Source: Yoonia sp.
GTDB lineage: Bacteria; Pseudomonadota; Alphaproteobacteria; Rhodobacterales; Rhodobacteraceae
Direction of reading: 5' to 3'
Length of the DNA stretch: 58,402 nucleotides
NCBI RefSeq assembly: GCF_014859355.1
Contig: NZ_JACUUJ010000018.1
Coordinates: forward strand, 1-58,402
Shown here: in pieces, positions 1 to 8,522 of the stretch
Layout: the number at the start of each line of letters is the position of its first letter
How positions within the stretch are numbered: position 1 is the first letter of the stretch
Notes under the pieces: generated by a model
The model's database searches: none
Told to the model about the DNA's origin: nothing
The model's input: the letters and a program-made list of their open reading frames with translations, nothing else
Program-made: the position numbers and the translations under genes

Positions 1-261
1 GTCCCGCGGTATCGATCGAAGAAATCAGAGTTCAATCGCTTCCGATCCAGCAGTCAACGATAAGCTACGACCACAACAGTTCTGCCTGTCTTGATCATTG
101 GAATCACTGCCAAGGCAGTTACTTTGTGAAAAGCATGAAACTGGCTGGGCTCAGGCGCCAAAGGCGTCTAACTTTGTGCCATGAATGACACACACCCGTT
201 TGTAACACTTTGCTCTAGCCGCAAGCACGTAAGCCATTGAAAAGTAACAGTTAAGGTTAGC
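1..261. other. Non-coding stretch downstream of tRNA-Gln
   Basis: No open frame here looks like a gene, and base composition is visibly less GC-rich than in the rest of the window. A small inverted repeat (ggcgcc-aaa-ggcgtc) lies near position 155 but has no T-run to make it a terminator. A 16-bp stretch at 32-47 recurs exactly at 58066-58081 near the other end of the window (see findings). Confidence 0.5.
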
Positions 262-336
262 TGGCTGGGATGGTAGGATTCGAACCTACGGTACACTGTA
301 CCAAAAACAGTTGCCTTACCACTTGGCTACATCCCA
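262..336 (-). tRNA. tRNA-Gln (anticodon TTG)
   Basis: Read on the minus strand this folds as a complete 75-nt tRNA with encoded CCA. The acceptor stem is TGGGATG/CATCCCA with discriminator G. The anticodon stem ACTGT/ACAGT holds the loop TTTTGGT, so the anticodon is TTG (Gln). The T-arm carries GGTTCGAATCC. It lies alone between non-coding DNA and the end of kdsA. A weak promoter-like pair lies just upstream. Confidence 0.95.
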
Positions 337-348
337 TCAGCGTGAGGC

Positions 349-377
349 TGGATACTGCGAAGGCGTGGCCGGTTCAA
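349..377 (-). promoter_or_regulatory. Possible tRNA-Gln promoter
   Basis: On the minus strand TTGAAC (372-377) and TATCCA (349-354) are separated by exactly 17 bp. The -10-like box ends 12 nt before the mature tRNA 5' end. The -35 matches the sigma70 consensus well and the -10 only partly, so this is an inference from position and spacing. Confidence 0.35.
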
Positions 378-515
378 GCCCCGTTTGCACAAAAATATGC
401 TATTCATTCGGTATATTTGTCTGGTCAGGGTTTTGCGTAAACCAGCATCACCAATGCTGGCGACATCCGGAACGTTCGTGCTGCTGACAGGGCCCCCAAA
501 AGGCCCCATCCGTTG

Positions 516-1352
516 TCACACCCGCAGCGGGTCGGCTTTTGCCAAGGCGTCAAACGCCATCAGACTGCGCACCAAGGCACCCATTTGGCCCAGTGGAATC
601 ATGTTTGGCCCGTCAGATGGCGCCGTGTCGGGGTTTTCGTGTGTTTCGATAAACACCGCAGCGATTCCCAGTGATACCGCTGCCCGGGCCATGACAGGCG
701 CAAATTCGCGCTGCCCACCAGATGACCCGCCCTGTCCGCCGGGTTGCTGGACCGAATGTGTGGCATCCATCACGACCGGATAGCCGGTGCGCGCCATGAT
801 TGGCAGCGACCGCATATCAGCCACCAGTGTATTATAACCAAAGGACGCGCCGCGTTCGGTTAAAAGGATCCGCCGGTTGCCGGTGCTTTCGATCTTTGCC
901 ACCACATTGGGCATATCCCAAGGTGCCAGAAACTGCCCTTTTTTCACGTTGATCACCGCGCCAGTTTCGCCAGCCGCCAGCAACAGGTCTGTCTGGCGGC
1001 ACAGGAACGCCGGTATCTGCATCACATCACAGACCGATGCGACGGTTGCGCAATGTTCAGGCGCGTGAATATCCGTCAGCACCGGGCAACCAATGGTATC
1101 TTTTACCGCTTGCATGACGCGTAGCCCTGCATCCATGCCCAGCCCGCGCTTGCCGCCCAGTGACGTGCGGTTGGCCTTGTCGTAGCTGCCTTTGAAAACA
1201 AACTGCGCGCCGGCCGCAGCACAGTTTTCGGCCATCTGGCCCGCGATCATTTGGGCGTGATCCACGCTTTCCAACTGGCATGGGCCTGCAATGACGAGCA
1301 GAGGGCGGTCATTGCTGACGGTTAGTGCGCCGATTTGAACATCGTGCATCAT
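516..1352 (-). CDS. kdsA: 3-deoxy-8-phosphooctulonate synthase (KDO-8-P synthase)
   Basis: The enzyme condenses phosphoenolpyruvate with arabinose-5-phosphate to make KDO-8-phosphate, the precursor of KDO for LPS and some capsules; it is cytosolic. The 278-aa length is normal for the family. The N-terminal motif IAGPCQLES carries the Cys typical of the metal-dependent (class II) enzymes, and the later His in DATHS plus the Glu and Asp in FIETHENPDTAPSDGPN fit the other metal ligands. KANRTS and the KRG loop are also present. The start overlaps the kpsE stop by 4 bp (ATGA), so it is co-transcribed with kpsT and kpsE. A second Met follows immediately. The context suggests a role in capsule/KDO supply as well as LPS, which is inference. 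Confidence 0.95.
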   Translation of the reverse strand: MMHDVQIGALTVSNDRPLLVIAGPCQLESVDHAQMIAGQMAENCAAAGAQFVFKGSYDKANRTSLGGKRGLGMDAGLRVMQAVKDTIGCPVLTDIHAPEHCATVASVCDVMQIPAFLCRQTDLLLAAGETGAVINVKKGQFLAPWDMPNVVAKIESTGNRRILLTERGASFGYNTLVADMRSLPIMARTGYPVVMDATHSVQQPGGQGGSSGGQREFAPVMARAAVSLGIAAVFIETHENPDTAPSDGPNMIPLGQMGALVRSLMAFDALAKADPLRV

Positions 1353-2896
1353 GCGCTGACCTGTTCACGCAGGATCGATGCGGTAAGTGAAATCATGAGA
1401 TAAATCCCTGAAAAGATGAGAAAGGCCAGAACAGTGTTTTCAAAGGCCCGTGGATAGGTCGCCTCGTCCGGGGCGATGGGTTTGACGCTTTGGGACAGAT
1501 AGCGGACCTGACGGTTGGCTTCAATCTGGGCGGCCTCCATCTGGGTCAGGGCCTGTTGCACAATCAGCGTCTGAAAGGTGTAGTTTTCCTCGGCAGCGCG
1601 CAGTTCGGTGTTGCGCGATGCCTGTGATGCGTCGCCGGTATCACTGGCCGATGTCATATCGCTGCGCAGTGCGGCGATCAACCTGTCGATGTTGGCAATT
1701 TGGTCGCGCAGCGCCTGCACTTGCACTTCGCTTGGGCGTTCGACGTTCAGGCGCGATTGCAACACCAGTTCCAGTCGCTGGCGTTCGCTTTCCTGGCGTG
1801 CGATCTGCTGGGTGCGGGCGGCTGTTTCGCCCGCTGGGTCAATCTGCTGCACCTGTTCCTGAATCGCCAGCCATTGTGCAAGTGCTGCGGCACGGCGCGC
1901 CTCTGCTGCTTCGTAACTTTGGCGTGCACCTTGCATTTGATCGGCGCGCAAACGGCTGGTCAATTGATCAACCTGTTCTTCGGCATAGCTGATCAATGCT
2001 TCGGAAAATTCCTGACTTTTGGCGGGGTCAGCGGCGACAACTTCCATCCGCAGGATGCCTTCGGTGGGGTCATAGCTGATGCGCACCTGCTTGCTGTAAA
2101 CCTTGAAGGCAGCCTCATTTGTGGCGTTTTCAGGCAGGCGCTGGATCTGATCAATCATGGGGTCGCTGAAATGCGCTTTGAAGCCGTGGTCATGGTCCAG
2201 CCGCAGCATCGCCTCGCGCGAGGCAAGATAGGATTGCACCGCGATGCTGTCTTGCTGGGTCGCCATTGATGTGCCCTGAAACAGCCCACCCAACCCTGCG
2301 GCACCTGCGCTGTCAGCCTGTTGGATCACTATTTCGGAATTGGTGGCATACATCGGGGTCGCCATCGTAAAGAAATACCACCCCACAATGAAGGTTGGCA
2401 AAAAGACAAAGAACGACAGGCGCGTCATCAACAACGCCAGCTTGCGGCGGCGGCGGCTGGCGATATGACGTTGTATCTGCATGATTTCTGCAGTGCGCCT
2501 GTCGGCGGCCGTGTTGCGATCGGCGGTTGGCAGATGTATTCCGCCGCGCGGCAAGCTGTCCGGCAGTTGCGACTGTTCGGGCTGGCCGTTCGCCTGTGAT
2601 GCAACAGGCGCGATCAGGTCCAGCACAGAAGAGCGCTGAAACGGATCAATGCCCGCCTGCCGTAACTGACGCACTGCATCAAAGTCAGACTCGACCGCAA
2701 GCCCGCGTTTTTGCGCAACCCGGCGCGCCAGACGCAGTTGGCGGCCAGTCAGCCCTTCCTTGCTGATGGAATCAAGAACAGCGGTGGTATCGGGATCGTT
2801 GACCATCGGCGCGTGCGTCGGGCCGTTGTCTGCCGCCACATCATGCGCACCGCCCCGCCGGATGCGAAATTTGTCAACCTTGGATTTGGTAGTCAT
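1349..2896 (-). CDS. kpsE: Capsule polysaccharide export inner-membrane protein, KpsE/Wzz-type
   Basis: This 515-aa protein has a long polar, low-complexity N-terminus. A membrane segment follows (about residues 150-175, LSFFVFLPTFIVGWYFF), then a large periplasmic region rich in Gln, Ala and Arg that looks coiled-coil, and a C-terminal membrane segment (VLAFLIFSGIYLMISL). This two-helix architecture is that of KpsE-like polysaccharide co-polymerase/export adaptors, which link an ABC exporter to the outer-membrane channel. I chose the ATG at 2896 (MTTKSK); an upstream start at 2926 would extend further into kpsT. It overlaps the kpsT end by 23 bp and kdsA by 4 bp. No permease (KpsM) is adjacent. 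The N-terminal ~140 residues are longer than in enterobacterial KpsE, and I cannot assign them. Confidence 0.8.
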   Translation of the reverse strand: MTTKSKVDKFRIRRGGAHDVAADNGPTHAPMVNDPDTTAVLDSISKEGLTGRQLRLARRVAQKRGLAVESDFDAVRQLRQAGIDPFQRSSVLDLIAPVASQANGQPEQSQLPDSLPRGGIHLPTADRNTAADRRTAEIMQIQRHIASRRRRKLALLMTRLSFFVFLPTFIVGWYFFTMATPMYATNSEIVIQQADSAGAAGLGGLFQGTSMATQQDSIAVQSYLASREAMLRLDHDHGFKAHFSDPMIDQIQRLPENATNEAAFKVYSKQVRISYDPTEGILRMEVVAADPAKSQEFSEALISYAEEQVDQLTSRLRADQMQGARQSYEAAEARRAAALAQWLAIQEQVQQIDPAGETAARTQQIARQESERQRLELVLQSRLNVERPSEVQVQALRDQIANIDRLIAALRSDMTSASDTGDASQASRNTELRAAEENYTFQTLIVQQALTQMEAAQIEANRQVRYLSQSVKPIAPDEATYPRAFENTVLAFLIFSGIYLMISLTASILREQVSA

Positions 2897-3533
2897 AAAC
2901 CGCCTTTGCCTCTTCCAGGGTGTCAAATATATGTAACTGCCCGTTTTTCAATACGGCCGCCGACCGGGCGAACCGTTCCAGCGTGGCTGGTTGATGCGAT
3001 ACAATGATCACTGTCGTTTTCTCAAGCCGTTCGCGCAGAATTTCGCCCGCCTTGCGATTGAATTCCGCATCGGTGGCGTTTGGCATGCCCTCGTCGATCA
3101 GGTATATGTCAAAATCGAGAGCGAGCATCAGCGCAAAGTTAAGCCGTTGTTTCATGCCTTGCGAATAGGTGCCGACGGGCATGTCGAAATATTCCTCAAG
3201 CCCGCAAAGCCATCGGCAAAATGCTTCAACATAGTCAGGATCCAGCCCGTAAAGCCGCGCGATATAGCGACTGTTTTCCATGGCAGTGTGCCGGTTGACC
3301 ACGCCCCCCATAAAACCAAGCGGAAACGAAATACGGCATCCGCGCGTGATCTGGCCTTCATCCGGTCGTTCCAGCCCTGCCATCATATTGATCAGCGTCG
3401 TTTTGCCGGTGCCATTCGGGGCCAGAATCCCCAGTGAATGGCCCAGTTCCACACGAAATGACACGCGATCAAGGATCACCTTGCGCTGCGTCCCCGTCCA
3501 AAAAGTTTTGCTGACCTGCGCGAATTCCAGCAT
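2874..3533 (-). CDS. kpsT: Capsule/polysaccharide ABC transporter ATP-binding protein, KpsT-type
   Basis: This ABC ATPase has a Walker A (APNGTGKTTL), a signature YSQGMKQRL in place of LSGGQ, and a Walker B ending LIDEGMPNATD. These variants are typical of KpsT/Wzt-like ATPases that energise export of polysaccharide across the inner membrane. The chosen start (MLEFAQ, 3533) has AAAGGG a few bases upstream; a start at 3563 is possible. Length 219 aa is normal. It heads the kpsT-kpsE-kdsA unit. Its permease partner KpsM is not in the window, so it must work with a protein encoded elsewhere. Confidence 0.85.
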   Translation of the reverse strand: MLEFAQVSKTFWTGTQRKVILDRVSFRVELGHSLGILAPNGTGKTTLINMMAGLERPDEGQITRGCRISFPLGFMGGVVNRHTAMENSRYIARLYGLDPDYVEAFCRWLCGLEEYFDMPVGTYSQGMKQRLNFALMLALDFDIYLIDEGMPNATDAEFNRKAGEILRERLEKTTVIIVSHQPATLERFARSAAVLKNGQLHIFDTLEEAKAVYDYQIQG

Positions 3534-3727
3534 TGTTGCCCTTTGTTTGGTCCCCGGGTGCATAACATTGGTCGTATGCGAAACGGGTTAAGTTTGTGAT
3601 ATGACATGCGCGGTATTGCTAGTTTAGCGCAAAAATACGGTATTATTATAGTATGAATCGCTGAATTCCTGTGACGAAACAGGTCAGCGGGGCTTTCGTT
3701 TTATCTGTCCGTCGTTAACCTGTGCGG

Positions 3728-4309
3728 ATGACACTGCAATCACGTATTTCGGACTGCCGTTTGTGCAGCGCGCGCTTTGCCGCAACAGCGACGGGCCACC
3801 AGCCGCGGCCTGTGGTCTGGTTTGCGGGAAAACCCCGTCTTTTGATTGTCGGTCAGGCCCCGGGGATGCGCGTGCATGCAGCAGGCAAGCCATTTTGGGA
3901 CCGTTCCGGCGATCGTTTGCGCGATTGGCTGGGGTTGGACGCAGATGCCTTTTACAGGCGCGAACAGGTGGCGATTGTGCCGATGGCCTTTTGCTTTCCG
4001 GGTTACAACAAGGCCGGGTCGGACCTGCCGCCGCCAAGAATTTGTAGCCAGACATGGCATGATCAGGTGATGGACATGCTGGGTGACGTGCCACTGACCG
4101 TGCTGGTTGGCGGTTACGCCCATCGTTGGCGTCTGGGTGGCGCAGGCACCGTCACCGAGACAGTGCGCGGCTGGCGCGACCATGCACCGCGTGTCTTTCC
4201 CTTGCCGCATCCGTCGTGGCGTAATACCGGATGGCTCAAGAAACATTCGTGGTTTGCGGCAGACCTGCTGCCTGCACTGCAGACCCGTATAAAGGACGTG
4301 TTGCAATGA
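3728..4309 (+). CDS. Uracil-DNA glycosylase superfamily protein
   Basis: The 193-aa protein has a UDG-superfamily fold signature. A Cys-bearing N-terminus (CRLC) leads to IVGQAPGMRVHAAGKPFWDRSG, the equivalent of motif A (G-x-A-P-G) with the downstream G-PF-D-SG loop. Near the C-terminus PHPSWRNTGW matches motif B (H-P-S). The family removes uracil or related lesions from DNA, but the exact subfamily is unclear: the classic four Cys of Fe-S families 4/5 are not obvious. The start is either this ATG or a GTG two codons earlier. It overlaps sseB by 4 bp (ATGA) and probably shares its transcript. Confidence 0.75.
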   Translation: MTLQSRISDCRLCSARFAATATGHQPRPVVWFAGKPRLLIVGQAPGMRVHAAGKPFWDRSGDRLRDWLGLDADAFYRREQVAIVPMAFCFPGYNKAGSDLPPPRICSQTWHDQVMDMLGDVPLTVLVGGYAHRWRLGGAGTVTETVRGWRDHAPRVFPLPHPSWRNTGWLKKHSWFAADLLPALQTRIKDVLQ

Positions 4310-5082
4310 CCGATCTGGACCAAGCCCATGCCGCCATGCAGGCTGCGCCTGATGACGACGCCGCGCGCTTGCGGTTTTACGAACGTTTGGCGGATAGCGA
4401 ATTGTTCATGCTGCTGGGAGAAGAGGCGCGCGATGATCAGGTTTCGCCCGAATTGTTCGAAATCGAAGATCAGCAATTTGCCCTTGTGTTTGATCGAGAG
4501 GAAAGGCTGTCGCAATTCGTGGGCCGCGCCGCGCCTTATGCCGGGATGCCGGGGCGGGCATTGGTGCAAATGCTGGCCGGGCAGGGGATTGGGCTTGCTC
4601 TGAACCCAGAGATCGCGCCATCTGCCATGCTGATCCCGGCAGAGGCGGTGGATTGGCTGGTCGCCACATTGTCAAACGCCCCCGATGAAAAAGAGGCGCG
4701 CCTGTCCCAGCTTGCCCCCCCCAAGGGTCTGCCAGAGGCGGTGATCACCGGGCTGGACCGGAAGCTGGCGATTGCGTCAGGGCTGGCGCGCTTTGCTTAT
4801 TTGGCGGCAGCCATTTATGATGATGGCACACGTGGGCATGTGTTGGCCTTTGTCGATGCAGTTTCGGGGGCAGAACGGGCGTTGGCCAATGCTGCCAGCG
4901 AAGCCCTGACATTTTCCGGAATCGAAGCTGGCGTGATGGATGTGATGTTTGTGCGGGCGTCTGACCCGCTGGCGGCGCATCTGGCGCGGGTCGGTTTGCG
5001 GTTTGACCTGCCAGAAGCCGTTGCGCCGCAAACGCCGGGCGCACCGGGCATGGACCCGGCAAAACCACCGCGGCTACGCTGA
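4306..5082 (+). CDS. SseB family protein
   Basis: This 258-aa protein resembles the SseB (enhanced serine sensitivity) family. The N-terminal half contains the ELFMLL...PELFEIEDQQFALVFDREERLSQF pattern and a GRALVQMLAGQGIGLALNP segment. The C-terminal half is a second alpha/beta domain ending in a Pro/Gly-rich tail. The biochemical role of the family is not established. The start at 4306 overlaps the stop of the UDG-like gene (ATGA). A 61-bp gap separates it from the diguanylate cyclase, so the three genes may be one transcription unit. Confidence 0.8.
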   Translation: MTDLDQAHAAMQAAPDDDAARLRFYERLADSELFMLLGEEARDDQVSPELFEIEDQQFALVFDREERLSQFVGRAAPYAGMPGRALVQMLAGQGIGLALNPEIAPSAMLIPAEAVDWLVATLSNAPDEKEARLSQLAPPKGLPEAVITGLDRKLAIASGLARFAYLAAAIYDDGTRGHVLAFVDAVSGAERALANAASEALTFSGIEAGVMDVMFVRASDPLAAHLARVGLRFDLPEAVAPQTPGAPGMDPAKPPRLR

Positions 5083-5143
5083 ACACGACATTTTCCAGTG
5101 GGCTGTTAAGTGGCCTTTTAGACCTTCGTGTTAATTTTGTCCG

Positions 5144-6340
5144 ATGCAGGCAACACACAGGCCCCAAATGGACGGTGGTGAAATCAATCGTGACGTCGAC
5201 ATTGGCATCGTGGTTGCGATTGCCAGTATTGTTGTGGTCTTTTCACTGGTCTTGCTCTTGGTCGAACAGCGGCATGACCGGATGCAGGGGCATCAGGCTG
5301 CCGCAAAAGAACTGGTTTTGACGCATGTATTTTTGCTGATCGCCACCGCAACCCTGGCATTTGGTGCGATGCTGGATTTCTGGCTGGCGGCGACTTTGGT
5401 CATTGCTGGCGCACTTGGCGGCATCTTGACGGCATACCTGGCCGCATTGACCGTTTTGGACGTGCCCTACCGCTGGCCAATCTGGGCGCTGCTATGGTGC
5501 GGGTTGACGGCAGCGCAATGCGTTGTGGCAGTGGTTTTGGTTAACCCACTTGCCCTGTTTTTGACAAGTTCACTGATCAACGGTACCATCTGCGTGGGTC
5601 TGGCGCGACGATTATGGCAGCAGGCTGATACGCTTGATATGAACAGTCGGGTTTTGCTGACTTTGCCATTTGTTGCTGTGGCGCTGGCGTATCTGGTGCG
5701 CCTAGGGATGGTAGCCGCTGGCGCATCGGCGACGGCGTTGGTGCAGGCGGGGGTAACAATTGCCTATGTCCTGGCATTTTCGGCAGTTCTGTGGGTTTTC
5801 GCAATGATGTCGATCCGTGCGCACCGCCTGAACCAAAGCCTTGACCAGATGGCGCGGCTTGATCCACTGACGGGTCTGGAAAATCGCTATGCGTTGGCCG
5901 AATTTTCGCGCAGATGGGCTGATGACCAGCGTTTGTTGTTGGATCGGAAAATCATCTGCGCCTGTATCGATCTGGATTATTTCAAACAGATCAATGACAC
6001 CCACGGCCATGCGGCCGGTGATTACGTGTTGCAGGAAATCGGGCAGCGGCTGCGGATCATGCCCGATGATACGCATGGCCAGATTTTTCGTATCGGGGGC
6101 GATGAATTTGTGCTTTGGCAGGAAGTGCGACCTGACATTTCCGGCAAAGACCATTTGCAAGATGTATTGTGCCGCTTGCGCCAGCCGATCCAATGGGGGG
6201 ATATCCCGCTGGTTGCCGGGGCCAGCATTGGATTTAGCGAAGCATCCCAACCGTCCCCGGTAGAGGAGTTGATGCGCCGCGCAGATGCGGCGCTATATCG
6301 CGCAAAGGCTGATGGTCGTGGCGTGATTGCGGGTGAATAA
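5144..6340 (+). CDS. Membrane-bound diguanylate cyclase (GGDEF domain)
   Basis: The N-terminal ~215 residues hold about six or seven hydrophobic segments, and the C-terminal ~170 residues form a GGDEF domain. The domain includes DPLTGLENR, a DLDYFKQINDTHGHAAGD substrate loop and an intact active site RIGGDEF. Such proteins make cyclic di-GMP from two GTP. The inhibitory RxxD site expected five residues before GGDEF reads DTHG, so product feedback through an I-site is not predicted. Length 398 aa. The membrane part does not match a named sensor module that I recognise, so the input signal is unknown. It lies downstream of sseB and is convergent with the dehydrogenase gene. Confidence 0.9.
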   Translation: MQATHRPQMDGGEINRDVDIGIVVAIASIVVVFSLVLLLVEQRHDRMQGHQAAAKELVLTHVFLLIATATLAFGAMLDFWLAATLVIAGALGGILTAYLAALTVLDVPYRWPIWALLWCGLTAAQCVVAVVLVNPLALFLTSSLINGTICVGLARRLWQQADTLDMNSRVLLTLPFVAVALAYLVRLGMVAAGASATALVQAGVTIAYVLAFSAVLWVFAMMSIRAHRLNQSLDQMARLDPLTGLENRYALAEFSRRWADDQRLLLDRKIICACIDLDYFKQINDTHGHAAGDYVLQEIGQRLRIMPDDTHGQIFRIGGDEFVLWQEVRPDISGKDHLQDVLCRLRQPIQWGDIPLVAGASIGFSEASQPSPVEELMRRADAALYRAKADGRGVIAGE

Positions 6341-6450
6341 TCTTTTATGGCCCCGGCGCCCTAAGGGGAATGGTGCGCTGACTTGCCCGTCGGAAATAGC
6401 GGCCGGGCCTGCGCTGCGTGGCATCTCACTGGATCTTGACCTGCCGGGGG

Positions 6451-7383
6451 TCAATATCCCAGTTTTCGATCCACGAGATGCAGAAACGGCTGCCCCTGTT
6501 CGCCGCGCACAATGTTCTTGGCGATAACCCGTGCAGCTGTTTCTGGCCGCGTGGTTGACGCGATATGTGGTGTCACAGTCACGTGTGGATGCGCCCAATA
6601 GGCGTGATCTTTCGGGAGCGGTTCGGTGCGAAAGACATCCAGCGTCGCATGCTGGACCTGCCCGCTGTCCAGTGCGGCCAGCAGTGCCGCATCGTCAATC
6701 AACGGGCCGCGACCGGGGTTGATCACAAAGGCCCCCCGTGCCAGCAAGCCCAGCGTTTCAGCATTGAGCAGATTTTCTGTTTCGGGGGTTTGTGGCAGCA
6801 ACAGGATGACGATCTGTGCGTCGCGCAGCGCAGCGGCCAATCCGTCATCCCCATGCAGACAATGGATGTTTTGCACTGATTTTGGTGATCTGCTCCACCC
6901 TGTGACAGGAAAACCCAGCAGATGCAGCATTTGACCACAGGCCTGCCCCAGCGCACCAAGCCCCATAATTGTAACTGGGCGATCACTGGCCAGAGGCGGG
7001 TAACTGCTGTTGCGCCACGCGCCGTCTTGCCCGTGAATATGCGTATCCATTCCCAGATGATGCCGCAGGCTGTGGCCTGTCACCCATTCGACCATGCCGC
7101 GCGTCAGTCCGTCATCCACCATCCGCGCCAGCGGTTGGGTTAATGTGGCATTGTCCACCACTGTCTCAACGCCGGCCCAAAGGCTCATCACGGCCTTGGT
7201 GGTGGTAAAAGGGCGAAAGTCTGTCACCGGGCCGTTCGGTGCAAAAACGATGTAATCGACTGTCTCGGGCGGGTGATCCTGCGACAGGTTCACATCAAGC
7301 CCAGCATCCGCAAAGGCAGTCCGCAATGGCGTTTCATAGTCGGCCCAATTTTGGGGCTGGGCGGAAAAAAGAACATTGATCAT
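6451..7383 (-). CDS. D-2-hydroxyacid dehydrogenase, glyoxylate/hydroxypyruvate reductase A-like
   Basis: This 310-aa NAD(P)-dependent dehydrogenase has the Rossmann motif MGLGALGQACGQML, an Arg in the GWSRSPK region, the NPGRGPLID loop, and the catalytic His in WAHPHVTVTPHIAS. It most resembles GhrA, which reduces glyoxylate and hydroxypyruvate. The start codon overlaps the rodA stop (TAATG), so it is the last gene of the mreB-rodA operon. Its link to cell-wall growth, if any, is unknown. A much longer upstream reading of the frame would run back into rodA and is unlikely. Confidence 0.88.
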   Translation of the reverse strand: MINVLFSAQPQNWADYETPLRTAFADAGLDVNLSQDHPPETVDYIVFAPNGPVTDFRPFTTTKAVMSLWAGVETVVDNATLTQPLARMVDDGLTRGMVEWVTGHSLRHHLGMDTHIHGQDGAWRNSSYPPLASDRPVTIMGLGALGQACGQMLHLLGFPVTGWSRSPKSVQNIHCLHGDDGLAAALRDAQIVILLLPQTPETENLLNAETLGLLARGAFVINPGRGPLIDDAALLAALDSGQVQHATLDVFRTEPLPKDHAYWAHPHVTVTPHIASTTRPETAARVIAKNIVRGEQGQPFLHLVDRKLGY

Positions 7384-8522
7384 TAGCGTGGCCTGTGAAC
7401 ATGGGCGCTTTGGACAAGCCCGAAGGCCACCAGCAAGACCAGCATCGCTGATCCGCCATAGCTGACCAAGGGAAGCGGCACACCGACCACGGGTGCCAGT
7501 CCAGTGACCATCGCCATATTGACCGCGAAAAACAGGAAGAATGTCACGGCGATTCCCAACGTTAAAAGTGATGCAAACCTGTCGCGGTTGTTGATGGCCG
7601 ACACGACGCAAAACACCACGATCAGCAGATAAAGCACAAGCAGCGTTATCGCGCCGACGAAACCGAATTCTTCGGCCAAAGTTGTAAAAATGAAATCGGT
7701 ATGTTTTTCGGGCAGGAAATTCAACCGGCTTTGGGTGCCTTGCATGAACCCCCGTCCTGTCCAGCCGCCCGACCCCAGCGCGATCTTGGCTTGCGTGATG
7801 TGATACCCCGCGCCAAGCGGGTCGTTTGAGGGGTCAAGAAAGGTATCGATCCGGCGATACTGATATTCCTTAAGCAGCTGCCAATCTGTCCCCCGGCTTT
7901 GCATGACGGCGACAATCGCCCCGATGCCACCGGCGATGACGGTTGCAAAATAGGCCCAGTGCACACCCGCCAGAAACATGATAGCCCCGCCCCCTGCCAA
8001 AAGCAGTATGGCCGTGCCAAGATCGGGTTGCATTATAACCAAGGCGGTCGGCGTCAGGATAAACAAAACCGGCAGCAGCACCCACAGCGGGCGCGAGACA
8101 CGATCATTTGGCAACCAATCGTAATAGGCGGCCAGGAACATCACCAGCGTGATCTTCGTCAGCTCTGATGGCTGCAGCCGCATGAAACCAAGATCAATCC
8201 AACGTTGCGCCCCCATCCCGACAGAGCCGAAAAATTCAACCGCGACGAGTAATAAAAGCGAAATACCAAAGGCGACGCCCGCCATATTGCGCCAGAACCA
8301 GATCGGCACCATCCCGATCCCCACCATCAGGACCATCCCGGCGGCAAAGCGTTTCATCTGTGGTTCCATCCATGGTGTTGCAGAGCCTCCGGCGACTGAA
8401 TAGAGCATCAGAAATCCGGCAGAGGCGACAGCCGTCAGCAGCAGGATCACAGGCCAGTTCAGGTAGAACAACTTGCGAAATCCGGTTGGAACGAATTTGG
8501 TGTTATAGGCAAGATAGGTCAT
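7383..8522 (-). CDS. rodA: Rod-shape-determining glycosyltransferase RodA (SEDS family)
   Basis: A 379-aa polytopic membrane protein with about ten hydrophobic segments and the SEDS hallmarks: the QPDLGTA motif, the long extracytoplasmic loop with GSGGWTGRGF and NFLPEKHTDFIF, whose Asp (D276) is the conserved catalytic residue of the family, and the C-terminal GVPLPLVSYGGS. It polymerises lipid II into glycan strands together with PBP2, encoded immediately upstream. It overlaps mrdA by 4 bp (ATGA) and the dehydrogenase by one base. Confidence 0.96.
   Translation of the reverse strand: MTYLAYNTKFVPTGFRKLFYLNWPVILLLTAVASAGFLMLYSVAGGSATPWMEPQMKRFAAGMVLMVGIGMVPIWFWRNMAGVAFGISLLLLVAVEFFGSVGMGAQRWIDLGFMRLQPSELTKITLVMFLAAYYDWLPNDRVSRPLWVLLPVLFILTPTALVIMQPDLGTAILLLAGGGAIMFLAGVHWAYFATVIAGGIGAIVAVMQSRGTDWQLLKEYQYRRIDTFLDPSNDPLGAGYHITQAKIALGSGGWTGRGFMQGTQSRLNFLPEKHTDFIFTTLAEEFGFVGAITLLVLYLLIVVFCVVSAINNRDRFASLLTLGIAVTFFLFFAVNMAMVTGLAPVVGVPLPLVSYGGSAMLVLLVAFGLVQSAHVHRPR

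Noticed and set aside
365..385. A GGTTCAAGCCCC sequence resembling a tRNA T-arm next to tRNA-Gln
   Set aside because: It cannot be completed into a cloverleaf: no pairing acceptor or anticodon arm lies at the right distance. It overlaps the -35 region proposed for tRNA-Gln.
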